Assembly (NCBI RefSeq): GCF_000010805.1
Contig: NC_012522.1
Location: forward strand, 6,076,001-6,140,000
Length of the DNA stretch: 64,000 nt
Reading direction: 5' to 3'
Source: Rhodococcus opacus B4
Lineage (GTDB): Bacteria > Actinomycetota > Actinomycetes > Mycobacteriales > Mycobacteriaceae
Notes under the pieces: model-generated
Seen by the model: the letters and a program-made list of their open reading frames with translations, nothing else
Databases searched by the model: none
What the model was told of the DNA's origin: nothing
In this document: in pieces, positions 9,779 through 19,258 of the stretch
How the letters are laid out: the number at the start of each line of letters is the position of its first letter
Numbering within the stretch: the first letter of the stretch is position 1
Program-made: the position numbers and the translations under genes

Positions 9779-10571
9779 CGGTGGATCCTTCCAAGTTTTC
9801 CCGTGTCACTACGAGGTCGCCGACGTGATCGGCGAGAGATTCCTGGGCGGCGCGCTCGAGCCCGGCGTCGGTGATGAGGATGTCGACGTCGGACAGGGGG
9901 ATCGTGTTGGCCAGCGCGGTCACACCCCACTTCGTGTGGTCGGCGAGCACCACGACCCGGCGCGAAGACGCGACGAGCGCCTGATTGGTCTGGGCTTCCA
10001 TCAGATTGGGGCAGGTCAGCCCCGAGTCGATCCCCATGCCGTGCGTGCCGAGGAACAGCATGTCCACGTGGATCCCGCGCAGGGCGGCGACCGTGAGCGG
10101 CCCGACGAGGGCGAACGACGGGGTGCGCTGACCGCCGGTGAGGAGGATGGTCTGGTCGTCGCGGCCACCCTCGTGGAACGCGTCGGCGACGGGCAGCGAA
10201 TTGGTGACGACGGTGATGTCGGGAACGTCGAGCAGTTCGCGGGCCAGGGCGTGCGTGGTGGTGCCGCCGGAAATGCCCACCGACGTGCCCGGACGCACCA
10301 GCCGGGCGGCGGCACGGGCGATGGCCCGCTTGGCCTCGCGGTCGAGTTCGGACTTCGCCGAGAATCCCGGTTCGTGGACACTCGCCGACCGCGGCAATGT
10401 GACCCCGCCGTGCACCCGCTCGACCAGACCCTGCTCGACGAGTTCGTTGATGTCGCGCCGGATGGTCATGTCGGAGACCCCGAGCGTCGCACCGAGGTCG
10501 ACCACTTTCACCGCACCGTGGGCGGTGACCTCGTCGAGGATCACCTGCTGGCGCTGCCGAGCGAGCATCAT
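9765..10571 (-). CDS. DeoR-family transcriptional regulator of the galactoside operon
   Basis: The 268-residue protein has an N-terminal DeoR helix-turn-helix (about residues 5-60, with VSDMTIRRDINELVEQGLVERVHGG). A DeoRC sensor domain follows, with the sugar-phosphate-binding GISGGTTTHALARE and a C-terminal VVVLADHTKWG. Members usually repress sugar operons and respond to a phosphorylated sugar intermediate. The first of two adjacent ATGs has GGAAGG seven bases upstream and overlaps the beta-galactosidase stop by four bases. It is inferred to control this operon and probably the divergent one, with the inverted repeat at 12682-12699 as the best operator candidate. Confidence 0.9.
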   Translation of the reverse strand: MMLARQRQQVILDEVTAHGAVKVVDLGATLGVSDMTIRRDINELVEQGLVERVHGGVTLPRSASVHEPGFSAKSELDREAKRAIARAAARLVRPGTSVGISGGTTTHALARELLDVPDITVVTNSLPVADAFHEGGRDDQTILLTGGQRTPSFALVGPLTVAALRGIHVDMLFLGTHGMGIDSGLTCPNLMEAQTNQALVASSRRVVVLADHTKWGVTALANTIPLSDVDILITDAGLERAAQESLADHVGDLVVTRENLEGSTDDRA

Positions 10572-12652
10572 GCGTCCGCCTTCCGGGTCGGGGCGCCGGT
10601 GCCGGCGCCGTCTTCGCGAATCACAGCACAGTTGCCCGGTTCCAGCGTGAGGGGTCCGTCGACGACCCGTTCGGTGACGAGGTCGGTGCCGGACACGTCG
10701 ACGGTCACCTTCTCGTTCGTATGGTTGAGGACGAACAGCCACGACCCGTGCTCGCCCCGCCTGCGGACGATCTCGACGTCGGAGTGCTGCCCGGTGTGCA
10801 GTGCGAGACCGGCTGCGGAGCAAATCGATTCGGCGATTCTCTCCAGTCCGCGCGGGTCGGGGACGGTCGCGAGATACCAGGCGGCGCCGTCGCCGACGGA
10901 GCGCCGGGTGACGGCGGGCACGCCCTGCAGGTGTCCCTCGGCGTGGCGGGCGAGGACGTCCACGTCCTCGGACACCGTGAGGTACTCGGTCCAGGTGCGG
11001 GCCGAGGTGCCGTCGTCGAGGGCGGCGGTCTCGTCGGCGCCGAGCGGGAAGAACTCCTCGACGCGGACGCCGAGCAGGTCTCGGAACGCACCCGGGTAGC
11101 CGCCGAGCCGGACGTGGTCGTCACGGTCCGCGATCCCGGAGAATGCGGTGACGAGCACCTGGGCGCCTGCGCGGGCGGCTGCCTCGATGCGCGCGGCGTC
11201 CCCGTCGCTGCACAGATACATCGCGGGCACCACCAGCACCGAGTAGCGGTCGAGGTCGGCGTCCGGGGGGACGACGTCGCAGGTCACTCCGGCGAATGCG
11301 CGGTGCATCTGCTCGGCGATCGTCATCGGCTGCATCAGCCGCGACGGGTGGCCGTCCTGCTCGCACGCCCACTGCGACTCCCAGTCGAACAGCACCCCCA
11401 CCGGCGCCTCGACGCGACTGCCGGCCACCGGTTCGAGGCGGCGCAGCACGGCGCCGAGTTGGACGACTTCCCGCCACCGGGCGGAGTCGGGGCCCGCGTG
11501 CGGAACCAGGGCCGAGTGGAACTTCTCGGCGCCGGCCTGCGAGGCGCGGAATTGGAAGAAGGCGATGCCGTCCGCTCCGCGGGCGACGTGGGCGAGGGAG
11601 TTGCGCAGCATCTCGCCGGGTGCCTTCGCCCGGTTGACCGGCTGCCAGTTGACGGCGCTCGTCGAATGTTCCATCAGCAGCCACGGCCGTGAGTCGGCGA
11701 TGCCGCGGGTCAGGTCGGCGGAGAACGACAGCCGGTGGTGGGCGGCGCCGTCGCCCGCCGCGGGCCCCACCAGGTAGTGGTCGGTCGACACCAGATCCTG
11801 CTCGGGCGCCCACTGTGCATAGTTCATGTCGCCGGCGAGCGACTGCGGCGAGCCCATGCCCACCATGAAATTCGTCGTGACCGGCACGTCGGGGGTGATA
11901 CGCCGCAACACTTCCCGCTCGGCGAGGTACTGATCGAGCAGGGCGTCCGAGCAGAACCGGCGCCAGTCCAGAAGATGCGTGGGATTGCCGAAGGTCGTGC
12001 TCGCGGACGGTGGCACCACCTCGTCCCAGTCGCCGTAGTGCTGGCTCCAGAACGTCGTGCCCCACGCCCGGTTGAGTTCGGTGAGGTCGCCGTAGCGCCG
12101 CTGCAGCCACCGCCGGAACGCCCGCGCGCTGTCGGGGGAGTGGCAGCGCGAGTTGTGGCACCCGAGTTCGTTCGACACGTGCCAGAGCGCGAGCGCCGGG
12201 TGGTCGCCGTAGCGGGTGGCCATCTTCTCGACGAGGACGAGGGAGTGCTCGCGGTAGATCGGCGAACTGGGGCTCCACGTCTGCCTGCTGCCGATCTCGT
12301 ACCGGTAGCCGCGCTCGTCCACGGGCCGGATCTCGGGATGCGCGGCCGTGAGCCACGGTGGCGGGGACGCGGTGGCGGTGGCCAGGTCGACGCGGACGCC
12401 ACCGCCGTCCAGGAGGTCGAGGACGCGGTCGAGCCAGCCGAAGTCCCAGGTGGAGGGGGTGGGCTGCAGCCGCGCCCAGGAGAACACGCCGACGGTCGCG
12501 AAGTCGACGCCCGCCTCGCGCATGAGTTCGACGTCGCGCTGCCAGACCTCTTCCGGCCACTGCTCGGGGTTGTAGTCCCCGCCGAAGGAAATGCCCCGGG
12601 TCGGCCACCTCAGGTGCCGCCCGCCGGAGTCGCTCGCTGTGTGCATGCTCAC
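10568..12652 (-). CDS. Beta-galactosidase, glycoside hydrolase family 42
   Basis: This 694-residue enzyme releases galactose from beta-galactosides. It has a GH42 TIM barrel starting with GGDYNPEQWP. The acid/base glutamate is E162 in WHVSNELGCH, the likely nucleophile is E328 in LLMEHST, and trimerisation and C-terminal beta domains follow. No signal peptide is present, so hydrolysis is cytoplasmic and needs prior import. The start is GTG at 12652 or ATG at 12646. A possible promoter (TTGACT, 17 bases, CAGATT) ends six bases before the ATG, which would make the message leaderless. It is the first gene of the leftward operon. Confidence 0.93.
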   Translation of the reverse strand: MSMHTASDSGGRHLRWPTRGISFGGDYNPEQWPEEVWQRDVELMREAGVDFATVGVFSWARLQPTPSTWDFGWLDRVLDLLDGGGVRVDLATATASPPPWLTAAHPEIRPVDERGYRYEIGSRQTWSPSSPIYREHSLVLVEKMATRYGDHPALALWHVSNELGCHNSRCHSPDSARAFRRWLQRRYGDLTELNRAWGTTFWSQHYGDWDEVVPPSASTTFGNPTHLLDWRRFCSDALLDQYLAEREVLRRITPDVPVTTNFMVGMGSPQSLAGDMNYAQWAPEQDLVSTDHYLVGPAAGDGAAHHRLSFSADLTRGIADSRPWLLMEHSTSAVNWQPVNRAKAPGEMLRNSLAHVARGADGIAFFQFRASQAGAEKFHSALVPHAGPDSARWREVVQLGAVLRRLEPVAGSRVEAPVGVLFDWESQWACEQDGHPSRLMQPMTIAEQMHRAFAGVTCDVVPPDADLDRYSVLVVPAMYLCSDGDAARIEAAARAGAQVLVTAFSGIADRDDHVRLGGYPGAFRDLLGVRVEEFFPLGADETAALDDGTSARTWTEYLTVSEDVDVLARHAEGHLQGVPAVTRRSVGDGAAWYLATVPDPRGLERIAESICSAAGLALHTGQHSDVEIVRRRGEHGSWLFVLNHTNEKVTVDVSGTDLVTERVVDGPLTLEPGNCAVIREDGAGTGAPTRKADA

Positions 12653-12681
12653 AATCTGTCGGATCCCCGCTCAAAAGTCAA

Positions 12682-12699
12682 CATGAATGAACATTTATG
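12682..12699. promoter_or_regulatory. Candidate operator between divergent galactoside operons
   Basis: CATGAATG-AA-CATTTATG is an inverted repeat with 7 of 8 paired positions, in an AT-rich patch within GC-rich DNA. It lies 30 bases upstream of the beta-galactosidase start and about 180 bases before the binding-protein gene. A DeoR-type regulator is encoded in the same operon and is the likely ligand. This is inference; the position would allow joint control of both directions. Confidence 0.5.
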
Positions 12700-12730
12700 C
12701 ACTTCCGCAGGTGAAAGCGCTCTGATGCAG

Positions 12731-12759
12731 TTGACAATGCGCGCTGGGGCGTGATTTTG
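12731..12759 (+). promoter_or_regulatory. Candidate promoter of the binding-protein/permease operon
   Basis: A perfect TTGACA (12731-12736) is followed after 17 bases by ATTTTG, a weak -10. This would place transcription start near 12766, leaving about 110 bases of leader before the ATG at 12876. The -35 is strong and the -10 is poor, so an activator or another -10 register may be involved. Confidence 0.4.
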
Positions 12760-12875
12760 TAACGTGCATCACGTCAGGGCGTGAGACGACATCACCGCGA
12801 TGTGATCGAAGTTGTTCGATTTCGATCAGGTGGTGAGCGACTCCGCCCACCCGGTACTCAATCGAAAAGGGCACC

Positions 12876-14171
12876 ATGAACCGAAACGCGCTGCCGCACA
12901 CGTGGCAACCCTCCCGGCGCACCTTTCTCAAGGCCGCGCTCGGCGCCGCGGGCGCCCTGTCGACGGCGGGCCTGCTGTCCGGCTGCACGGGCGGTGTCGA
13001 TCCCCATGTGATCACCCTCGGATCGCGGCTGTCGGACAAGAACGCGAAACTCGGCGTCAAGGACGTCGTCGGGATGTTCCAGCAGCAGACCGGGGGCACC
13101 GTACGGATCAACTCCGTCGACTCCACGTCGTTCCAGGAGAATGTCAACAACTACCTGCAGGGCACCCCGGACGACGTCTTCACCTGGATGTCGGGATACC
13201 GCATGAAGTACTTCGCGGACAAGGGCCTCGTCGACGACGTCAGCTCGGTGTGGCAACCGCACGGAGGTGGTTTCAGCGACAGCTTCCGTGAGGCGTCCAC
13301 CGGAACCGACGGCAGGCAGTACCTGATCCCGTTCTTCTACTACCCGTGGGCCGTGTTCTACCGTCCCAGCCTCTGGCGGGAGCGCGGTTACGCGCCGCCG
13401 AAGACGTTCGACGACTGGGTGGCCCTGTCGAAGCGCATGCAGGCCGACGGGCTCACCCCGATCGGGTTCGGGGTCCGCGACGGCTGGTCGCCGTTCGGCA
13501 CGTTCGACTACCTCGATCTGCGCCTCAACGGAGTCGACTTCCACCGCTCGCTCCTGGCCGGCGACGTGAGCTGGACCGACAACCGCGTCCGGTCGGTGTT
13601 CGACACCTGGCGCGAGATCCTCCCGTTCCACCAGCCGCAGCCGCTGGGCCGCAAGATGTCCGAGGCGCAGCAGGCCCTCCTCAACAAGGAAGTCGGGATG
13701 CTGGTGGCCGGCATGTTCGTCGCACAGAGCTTCCCCGCGGGACCGGACCGGGACGACCTGGACTTCTTCCCGTTTCCTGAAATCGACTCCGCCGTCGGCT
13801 CTTCGGCGGTCGAGGCACCCATGGACGGCTTCATGATGCGCAAGGACCCGCGGAACCTCGCCGGGGCGCAGCAGTTCCTCTCCTTCCTCACGAGCGCCGA
13901 CGCCGCCGTCGCCTACGCGAAGCAGGACCCCCAGGCCATCCCGGCGCACCGCGACGCGGACCTGTCGGGTTTCCCTCCGCTCGTGCAGAAGTCGGCCGCT
14001 CTCGTGCAGGGCGCGGGCTCCATCACCCAGTTCCTCGACCGTGACACCCGGCCCGATTTCGCGTCCGTCGTGATGATTCCGGCGATGCAGCAGTTCCTGG
14101 GGAACCCGAACGACGTGGACGGCCTGGTCCGCAGCATCGAGCGACAGAAGGCGGCGGTGTTCGGCCAATGA
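12876..14171 (+). CDS. Extracellular sugar-binding lipoprotein of an ABC importer (Tat-exported)
   Basis: The 431-residue protein begins with a twin-arginine motif (SRRTFLK) and a hydrophobic stretch. A lipobox LLSGC follows, so it should be exported folded by Tat and anchored by the cysteine near residue 36. The mature part is a family-1 extracellular solute-binding protein of the kind that delivers oligosaccharides to MalFG-type permeases. AAAGGG precedes the ATG. It is the first gene of the rightward operon with two permeases and an alpha-galactosidase, so galactosides such as melibiose or raffinose are the inferred ligands. Confidence 0.92.
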   Translation: MNRNALPHTWQPSRRTFLKAALGAAGALSTAGLLSGCTGGVDPHVITLGSRLSDKNAKLGVKDVVGMFQQQTGGTVRINSVDSTSFQENVNNYLQGTPDDVFTWMSGYRMKYFADKGLVDDVSSVWQPHGGGFSDSFREASTGTDGRQYLIPFFYYPWAVFYRPSLWRERGYAPPKTFDDWVALSKRMQADGLTPIGFGVRDGWSPFGTFDYLDLRLNGVDFHRSLLAGDVSWTDNRVRSVFDTWREILPFHQPQPLGRKMSEAQQALLNKEVGMLVAGMFVAQSFPAGPDRDDLDFFPFPEIDSAVGSSAVEAPMDGFMMRKDPRNLAGAQQFLSFLTSADAAVAYAKQDPQAIPAHRDADLSGFPPLVQKSAALVQGAGSITQFLDRDTRPDFASVVMIPAMQQFLGNPNDVDGLVRSIERQKAAVFGQ

Positions 14172-14226
14172 ACGCACACGAGAAGACAACGACCATCCCC
14201 GCCGTCCCGACAGGTCAGGTGAATTC

Positions 14227-15150
14227 ATGACCAGCACAGTTCCTCCCCAGACCGGAACCGAGACCCGGACCCCGGCGCCGAAGATCCGGCGCAGCCGGAG
14301 CGACCGGTGGACCATCGCCGTGATGCTCGGGCTGCCCGCCGCGATCGTGATGGGGCTGGTGTGGATTCCCACCGTGTTCACGGTGATCCTGTCGTTCGCC
14401 CGCTGGGACGGCATCGGCGGCACGTCCACCATCGAGTGGATCGGAACGCAGAACTACGTCGACGCCGTCCAGGCGTACCCGCCGTTCCAGCAGGCCCTCC
14501 ACAACAATGTCCTGTGGCTCGCGTTCCTGTTCGTCTTCCCGACGATCCTCGGCATCTTCCTCGCCGTGCTGCTCGACCGGGGACTGAAGGGAAGCCGGCT
14601 GTACCAGAGCATCTTCTACATCCCCGTGGTGCTGTCGATGGCACTGGTCGGGTTCGTGTGGCAGCTGATCTACTCCACCGACGGCGGGGTGCTCAACACC
14701 ATCCTCGGCACGGACGTCGACTGGCTCGGCAACCCGGACGTCAACATCTGGGCCGTCATGGTCGCTGCGAGCTGGCGGCACACCGGGTACATCATGCTGC
14801 TGTACTTGGCGGGCCTCAAGGCCATCGACCCGTCGGTGCGCGAAGCCGCGCTCATGGACGGTGCCGGGCCGGTCCGCACGTTCTTCCGGATCGTGTTCCC
14901 CCTGATGAAACCCACCAACCTGCTGATCATCGTCATCACCGTCATCGAGGCCCTGCGCGCCTTCGACCTCGTGTGGGTGATCAACAAGGGCCGCAACGGA
15001 CTCGAACTGATCTCCGCCCTCGTCACCGCCAACGTCGTCGGTGAAGCGGGCCGGGTCGGTTTCGGTTCGGCCCTGGCGACGATCATGCTCGTGATCTCGC
15101 TGGTGTTCATTGCCCTCTATCTCTGGATCGTGATGCGGAGCGACGACTGA
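14227..15150 (+). CDS. Sugar ABC transporter permease (MalF type)
   Basis: This 307-residue inner-membrane protein has about six membrane segments. The EAA loop, EAALMDGAGPVRTFFRIVFP, contacts the ATPase. It starts 55 bases after the binding-protein gene, and its stop overlaps the start of the second permease by one base. With that partner it forms the translocation channel. The ATPase most likely to pair with it is in the divergent operon. Confidence 0.93.
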   Translation: MTSTVPPQTGTETRTPAPKIRRSRSDRWTIAVMLGLPAAIVMGLVWIPTVFTVILSFARWDGIGGTSTIEWIGTQNYVDAVQAYPPFQQALHNNVLWLAFLFVFPTILGIFLAVLLDRGLKGSRLYQSIFYIPVVLSMALVGFVWQLIYSTDGGVLNTILGTDVDWLGNPDVNIWAVMVAASWRHTGYIMLLYLAGLKAIDPSVREAALMDGAGPVRTFFRIVFPLMKPTNLLIIVITVIEALRAFDLVWVINKGRNGLELISALVTANVVGEAGRVGFGSALATIMLVISLVFIALYLWIVMRSDD

Positions 15151-16085
15151 TGACCATGACGACACCCCTCGCCGACCACAGCGCGCCCGTCCACCGGAAC
15201 GGGCCCCGCAACAAGGCCGCGGTGGCCAACCGGCGCCGGCTGAGTACCGCGCACGCGGCGATGTACCTCCTGCTCACGGCCCTGGCGTTGCTGTGGATCT
15301 TCCCGCTGCTGTGGGCCCTGTACAACTCGTTCCGCGACTACGACTACGTCCTCACGCACGGCTATCTGTCGGTCGGCGGCTTCACGCTCAGCAATTACAC
15401 CGAGTCGTGGGAGGTCGGCGGAATTCCGCACTACTTCCTCAACTCGATGCTCATCACCATCCCGGCGGTGCTGCTGATCCTGTTCATCGGGTCGATGGCC
15501 GCGTTCGTGCTGGCCCGGTTCCCGTGGAAGTTCAACGTGATCATGCTGGCGGTGTTCATCGCGGGCAATCTGCTGCCGCAACAGACACTGCTGACGCCGC
15601 TGTTCCGGCTGTACAACGCAATACCGTTGCCGTACTGGATGAGTTCGTCGGGTTCGCTGTACGACAGCTACTGGGGTCTGATCCTGGTGCACGTCGCGTT
15701 CCAGACCGGATTCTGCGTGTTCGTGCTCAGCAATTACATGAAGACGGTTCCCCCCGAACTGCTCGAGGCGGCAACGGTAGACGGGGCCGGACTGTTCCGC
15801 CAGTACTGGCAGGTGGTGCTCCCGCTGTGCCGTCCGGCGCTGGCCGCACTCGCGACCCTCATGATCACCTGGATTTACAACGACTTCTTCTGGGCCCTCG
15901 CCCTGATGGTCAGCGGCGACAAGCTGCCCGTCACCACCGCGCTGCAGAACCTGCAGGGCAGCTTCTTCACCGACACCAACCTGCTCGCCGCCGGATCGGT
16001 GCTCGTCGCGTTACCGACAGTGCTCGTATTCGTCGCGCTGCAGCGGCATTTCGTTTCCGGACTCACGATGGGAGCCAACAAGTGA
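15150..16085 (+). CDS. Sugar ABC transporter permease (MalG type)
   Basis: The 311-residue second permease has six predicted membrane segments and an EAA loop (EAATVDGAGLFRQYWQVVLP). The C-terminus TMGANK is typical of MalG-type subunits. Its ATG overlaps the stop of the first permease, and its stop overlaps the GTG start of the alpha-galactosidase, so the three genes are translationally coupled. Confidence 0.93.
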   Translation: MTMTTPLADHSAPVHRNGPRNKAAVANRRRLSTAHAAMYLLLTALALLWIFPLLWALYNSFRDYDYVLTHGYLSVGGFTLSNYTESWEVGGIPHYFLNSMLITIPAVLLILFIGSMAAFVLARFPWKFNVIMLAVFIAGNLLPQQTLLTPLFRLYNAIPLPYWMSSSGSLYDSYWGLILVHVAFQTGFCVFVLSNYMKTVPPELLEAATVDGAGLFRQYWQVVLPLCRPALAALATLMITWIYNDFFWALALMVSGDKLPVTTALQNLQGSFFTDTNLLAAGSVLVALPTVLVFVALQRHFVSGLTMGANK

Positions 16086-18346
16086 GTGCTATCGCCTCAC
16101 CGCACAGTTACGTTCATCTGACCTCGGCGGGTGTGTCCGTTGTCCTCGATGTCACCGACGGCAGGTTGCCGGCGATCGTCCACTGGGGGGCGGCGCTCGG
16201 TGAGCTGACCGTTGCCGACGTCGAGGCTCTGGCGCAGGCGAACATCGAGCCCCTCGCGGGCAACGTGGTCGACCTCCCGGTGCGGCTGGCCGTCCTCCCC
16301 GAACACCACACGGGGTGGGTGGGCAAGCCCGGCATCGCCGGTCACCGCGACGCCGCCGACTGGTCGCCGCTGTTCACGACCGCCACACTCACGGTCGGCG
16401 GGGCCGAGCACCGGCCCTCACCGGACCCCGAACTCGTCTCGGCCGGTGCGGGCACCGTCCGGGTCACCGCGCGCGACGCCGTCGCCGACCTCGGTCTCGT
16501 CCTCGACATCGAGTTGCTGCCGAGTGGCCTCCTGCGGGCGCGAGCCGAGGTCACCAACACGGGGAATTCGTTCTACGTCCTCGACGATCTCCAGCTCGCG
16601 TTCCCGGTGCCGCCGCAGGCCCGGGAGATCCTCGACTTCGCCGGCCGGTGGGGGAAGGAACGCGTCCCGCAGCGCAGCGAACTCACGGTCGGGATCCACG
16701 AGCGCGAAGGTCGGAAGGGTCGCACCGGTCCGGACGCCGCGACGGTGCTGTCCGTCGGCGTGCCCGGTTTCGGGTTCGCGCGCGGCGAGGTATGGGGCAC
16801 CCACGTCGCATTCAGCGGCAACCATCGCCACTACGCCGAACGGCTCTTCACCGGATTCCAGGTGGTCGGCGGCGGCGAACTGCTCCTGCCCGGCGAGGTC
16901 CGGCTGGCGGACGGGGAGAGCTACGAAACGCCCTGGATCTACGGCGCGTACGGCGACGGGCTCGACGCCCAGGCGCACCGCTTCCACGACTACCTCCGGT
17001 CGCGGCCCACGCACCCACGGCGTGCGCGCCCGGTGACGATCAACGTGTGGGAGGCCGTCTACTTCGACCACGACCTGGCCCGGTTGACGGACCTGGCGGA
17101 TCGAGCGGCGAAGCTCGGCGTCGAGCGGTACGTGCTCGACGACGGCTGGTTCCGGCACCGGCGCAACGACCTGGCGGGGCTGGGGGACTGGCACGTCGAC
17201 GAGACGGTGTGGCCGGACGGACTGCACCCGATCATCGATCACGTGCGTTCGCTCGGCATGGAATTCGGCCTGTGGTTCGAACCGGAGATGATCAACCTCG
17301 ATTCCGATCTCGCGCGGGAACATCCCGAATGGGTCATGGCGACCGGCGGGCGGACGCCGGTGCCGTCCCGGAACCAGCAGGTGCTCAATCTGGGGATCCC
17401 CGAGGCGTACGACCACATCCTGGAGCGGATGTCCGCGATTCTCGCCGAATACGACATCGCGTACATCAAGTGGGACCACAACCGCGACCTGATCGACGCA
17501 GGCACCGCCCCGCACGGGCGTGCCGGGGTCCACGACCAGACGCTCGCGACCTACCGGCTGATGGACGAGTTGAAGCGCCGCTTCCCCGGACTGGAGATCG
17601 AATCCTGCTCGTCGGGTGGCGCGCGGGTAGACCTCGGCATCCTCGAACGCACCGACCGCGTGTGGGTGTCGGACTGCATCGATCCGCTCGAACGCCAGCA
17701 GATGAATCGGTGGACGATGCAACTGCTTCCGCCCGAACTGCTCGGCTCACACATCGCGTCCGGGACCTCCCATACGACGGGCAGGTATCACCGACTGTCG
17801 TTCCGGGCGGGCACGGCGCTGTACGGGCACCTGGGGATCGAGTGGGATCTGGCCACCGCCACCGACGACGAGAACGCGGAACTCGCCGTGTGGATCGACC
17901 TGCACAAGCGGCACCGCGAACTCCTGCACACCGGAAAGATGGTGCGCGCCGACGAGATCGACCCCACCCTGCAGGTCTATGGCGCTGTCGCGGACGACCG
18001 GTCGGAGGCGCTGTTCTTCCTCGCCTACCTCGGACGGTCCGAGGTGTCCCCGCGGGGCCGGTTCACCCTGCCCGGCCTCGACCCCGACCGGCGGTACCGG
18101 GTGCGGCCCGTCTTCGCGGGTGAACCGGACGAGGGCCTGAAACCGCCCGCGTGGTTCAACGTGCCGCCGCAGGGTCAGCCGACCGTCACCACGCCGCCCG
18201 GCGGCGGACGCGCCGACGGACTGTCCGCGGGCAGCGAGGTTTCCGGCGTCGCGATGACGGGCCGGGCCCTCGAAGTCGCGGGTCTGCAGACGCCCGCGTC
18301 CTTCCCCGACGACGTGATCGTGCTGTCCGTGACTGAGGAGGCATAG
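16082..18346 (+). CDS. Alpha-galactosidase, glycoside hydrolase family 36
   Basis: This 754-residue enzyme removes terminal alpha-galactose from oligosaccharides such as melibiose or raffinose. An N-terminal beta-supersandwich leads into a TIM barrel. The barrel carries YVLDDGWF, WFEPEMIN, the nucleophile D465 in IKWDHN, a CSSGGARVDLG segment and the acid/base D531 in VWVSDCID, as in GH36. There is no signal peptide, so it acts in the cytoplasm. The GTG overlaps the preceding permease stop by four bases. A strong bidirectional terminator follows. Confidence 0.95.
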   Translation: MSAIASPHSYVHLTSAGVSVVLDVTDGRLPAIVHWGAALGELTVADVEALAQANIEPLAGNVVDLPVRLAVLPEHHTGWVGKPGIAGHRDAADWSPLFTTATLTVGGAEHRPSPDPELVSAGAGTVRVTARDAVADLGLVLDIELLPSGLLRARAEVTNTGNSFYVLDDLQLAFPVPPQAREILDFAGRWGKERVPQRSELTVGIHEREGRKGRTGPDAATVLSVGVPGFGFARGEVWGTHVAFSGNHRHYAERLFTGFQVVGGGELLLPGEVRLADGESYETPWIYGAYGDGLDAQAHRFHDYLRSRPTHPRRARPVTINVWEAVYFDHDLARLTDLADRAAKLGVERYVLDDGWFRHRRNDLAGLGDWHVDETVWPDGLHPIIDHVRSLGMEFGLWFEPEMINLDSDLAREHPEWVMATGGRTPVPSRNQQVLNLGIPEAYDHILERMSAILAEYDIAYIKWDHNRDLIDAGTAPHGRAGVHDQTLATYRLMDELKRRFPGLEIESCSSGGARVDLGILERTDRVWVSDCIDPLERQQMNRWTMQLLPPELLGSHIASGTSHTTGRYHRLSFRAGTALYGHLGIEWDLATATDDENAELAVWIDLHKRHRELLHTGKMVRADEIDPTLQVYGAVADDRSEALFFLAYLGRSEVSPRGRFTLPGLDPDRRYRVRPVFAGEPDEGLKPPAWFNVPPQGQPTVTTPPGGGRADGLSAGSEVSGVAMTGRALEVAGLQTPASFPDDVIVLSVTEEA

Positions 18347-18356
18347 CCGAACGCCG

Positions 18357-18399
18357 AGACGAGAACGCCTCACCGGAACCCGGTGAGGCGTTCTCGTCT
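18357..18399. terminator. Bidirectional terminator between alpha-galactosidase and DinB-like gene
   Basis: A perfect 20-bp inverted repeat (arms 18357-18376 and 18380-18399) with a three-base loop lies between two convergent genes. The stem is GC-rich, with only a short T-run after it. Length and perfection make it a convincing intrinsic terminator for both directions. Confidence 0.85.
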
Positions 18400-18413
18400 G
18401 TTCATCGGGTGGG

Positions 18414-18956
18414 TCAGAACTCCATGCCCGCGTCGGCGCCCATCGTCATGGTCGTGTTTCCGCCGTCGAGGGATTCCCGGATGATGTCGGCGTGGCCGGA
18501 GTGGTGGCCGGTCTCCCGAATGATGTGGAGCAGGGTGCGGCGGATCGTCCACCACTGCCGCTCGGGCGCCCAGGGTGCGGTGGGCAGGGGGATCAGCACG
18601 TCGAGGTCGTCGAGACCGGCCACGGCGGTCTCCGTCGCGCGGGCCACCTCGGCGTACTCGGCGAGCAGTCCGTCGAGGGTTTCGTCTTCGCGCATGTAGT
18701 ACTTCTCCATCGCCCATTCCATGTCGAACTCCGCGTTCTCGTCGGGTTCGAGAATGGTTTCGACCCAGTGCTTTTCCGTGTGCAGGACGTGCTTGATCAG
18801 TCCGCCGAGCGTCAGGTCGCTGACGGTCGAGCGCTGCCGTGCCTGTTCGTCGTCGATGCCGCGGACGGTGATCAGCAGGGTGGCTCGCTGCTCCTGCAGG
18901 ATCTGGAGGAGGTCGGCGCGCTCACCGGTGGCCGGGGACTTCTGCGAAGTGGTCAT
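18414..18956 (-). CDS. DinB-like (DUF664) family protein
   Basis: The 180-residue protein belongs to the DinB/DUF664 four-helix-bundle superfamily, some of whose actinobacterial members are mycothiol-dependent transferases. Histidines in IKHVLHTEKHW and LLHIIRETGHHSGHADIIRE are placed as in the family's metal site. The ATG at 18956 is the first in frame. The gene converges on the galactoside operon and has no functional partner nearby. Substrate is unknown. Confidence 0.8.
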   Translation of the reverse strand: MTTSQKSPATGERADLLQILQEQRATLLITVRGIDDEQARQRSTVSDLTLGGLIKHVLHTEKHWVETILEPDENAEFDMEWAMEKYYMREDETLDGLLAEYAEVARATETAVAGLDDLDVLIPLPTAPWAPERQWWTIRRTLLHIIRETGHHSGHADIIRESLDGGNTTMTMGADAGMEF

Positions 18957-19258
18957 GAGAAGAACGATAGAAGCGATTGAGGTCAGAAACGGTCCTCATT
19001 AGGAAGGCCTTCTCAGGTTTCTCTCGGGGTCCGAGTTGGGTGCCTTCCTGGATGTGCGGAAAGTGCCCGGCGAGAAGGATTCTCGGTATGGAACTTCCCT
19101 TCCCGGCGCCGGTACCCGGCCGCTCCCCGGAACACTTTTCACGCGCCTCGATCTGGGTACCCCTCGGTGACGCGCCACGAAGTCGTGGAGCGCGGCTCTG
19201 CAGTGGCAAGGGAAGTGTCCTTCTCCGTCCGCTCAGCCCACCGATGAAAGGAATCATC
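18957..19258. other. Intergenic region, no gene seen
   Basis: About 300 bases separate the divergent DinB-like gene and the small secreted protein. A frame here is open into the small protein, but it has no Shine-Dalgarno sequence and unlikely composition, so I do not call it. A short stem (CCACG/CGTGG) occurs near 19180-19195. Promoters for both genes must lie here, but none is clear. Confidence 0.5.

Noticed and set aside
15293-16081. In-frame upstream extension of the alpha-galactosidase
   Set aside because: It overlaps the second permease in another frame and is Arg/His-rich; the GTG at 16082 overlaps the permease stop in the usual way.
18977-19258. In-frame 5' extension of the small secreted protein
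   Set aside because: No ribosome site, unlikely composition, and it would place the signal peptide inside the protein.
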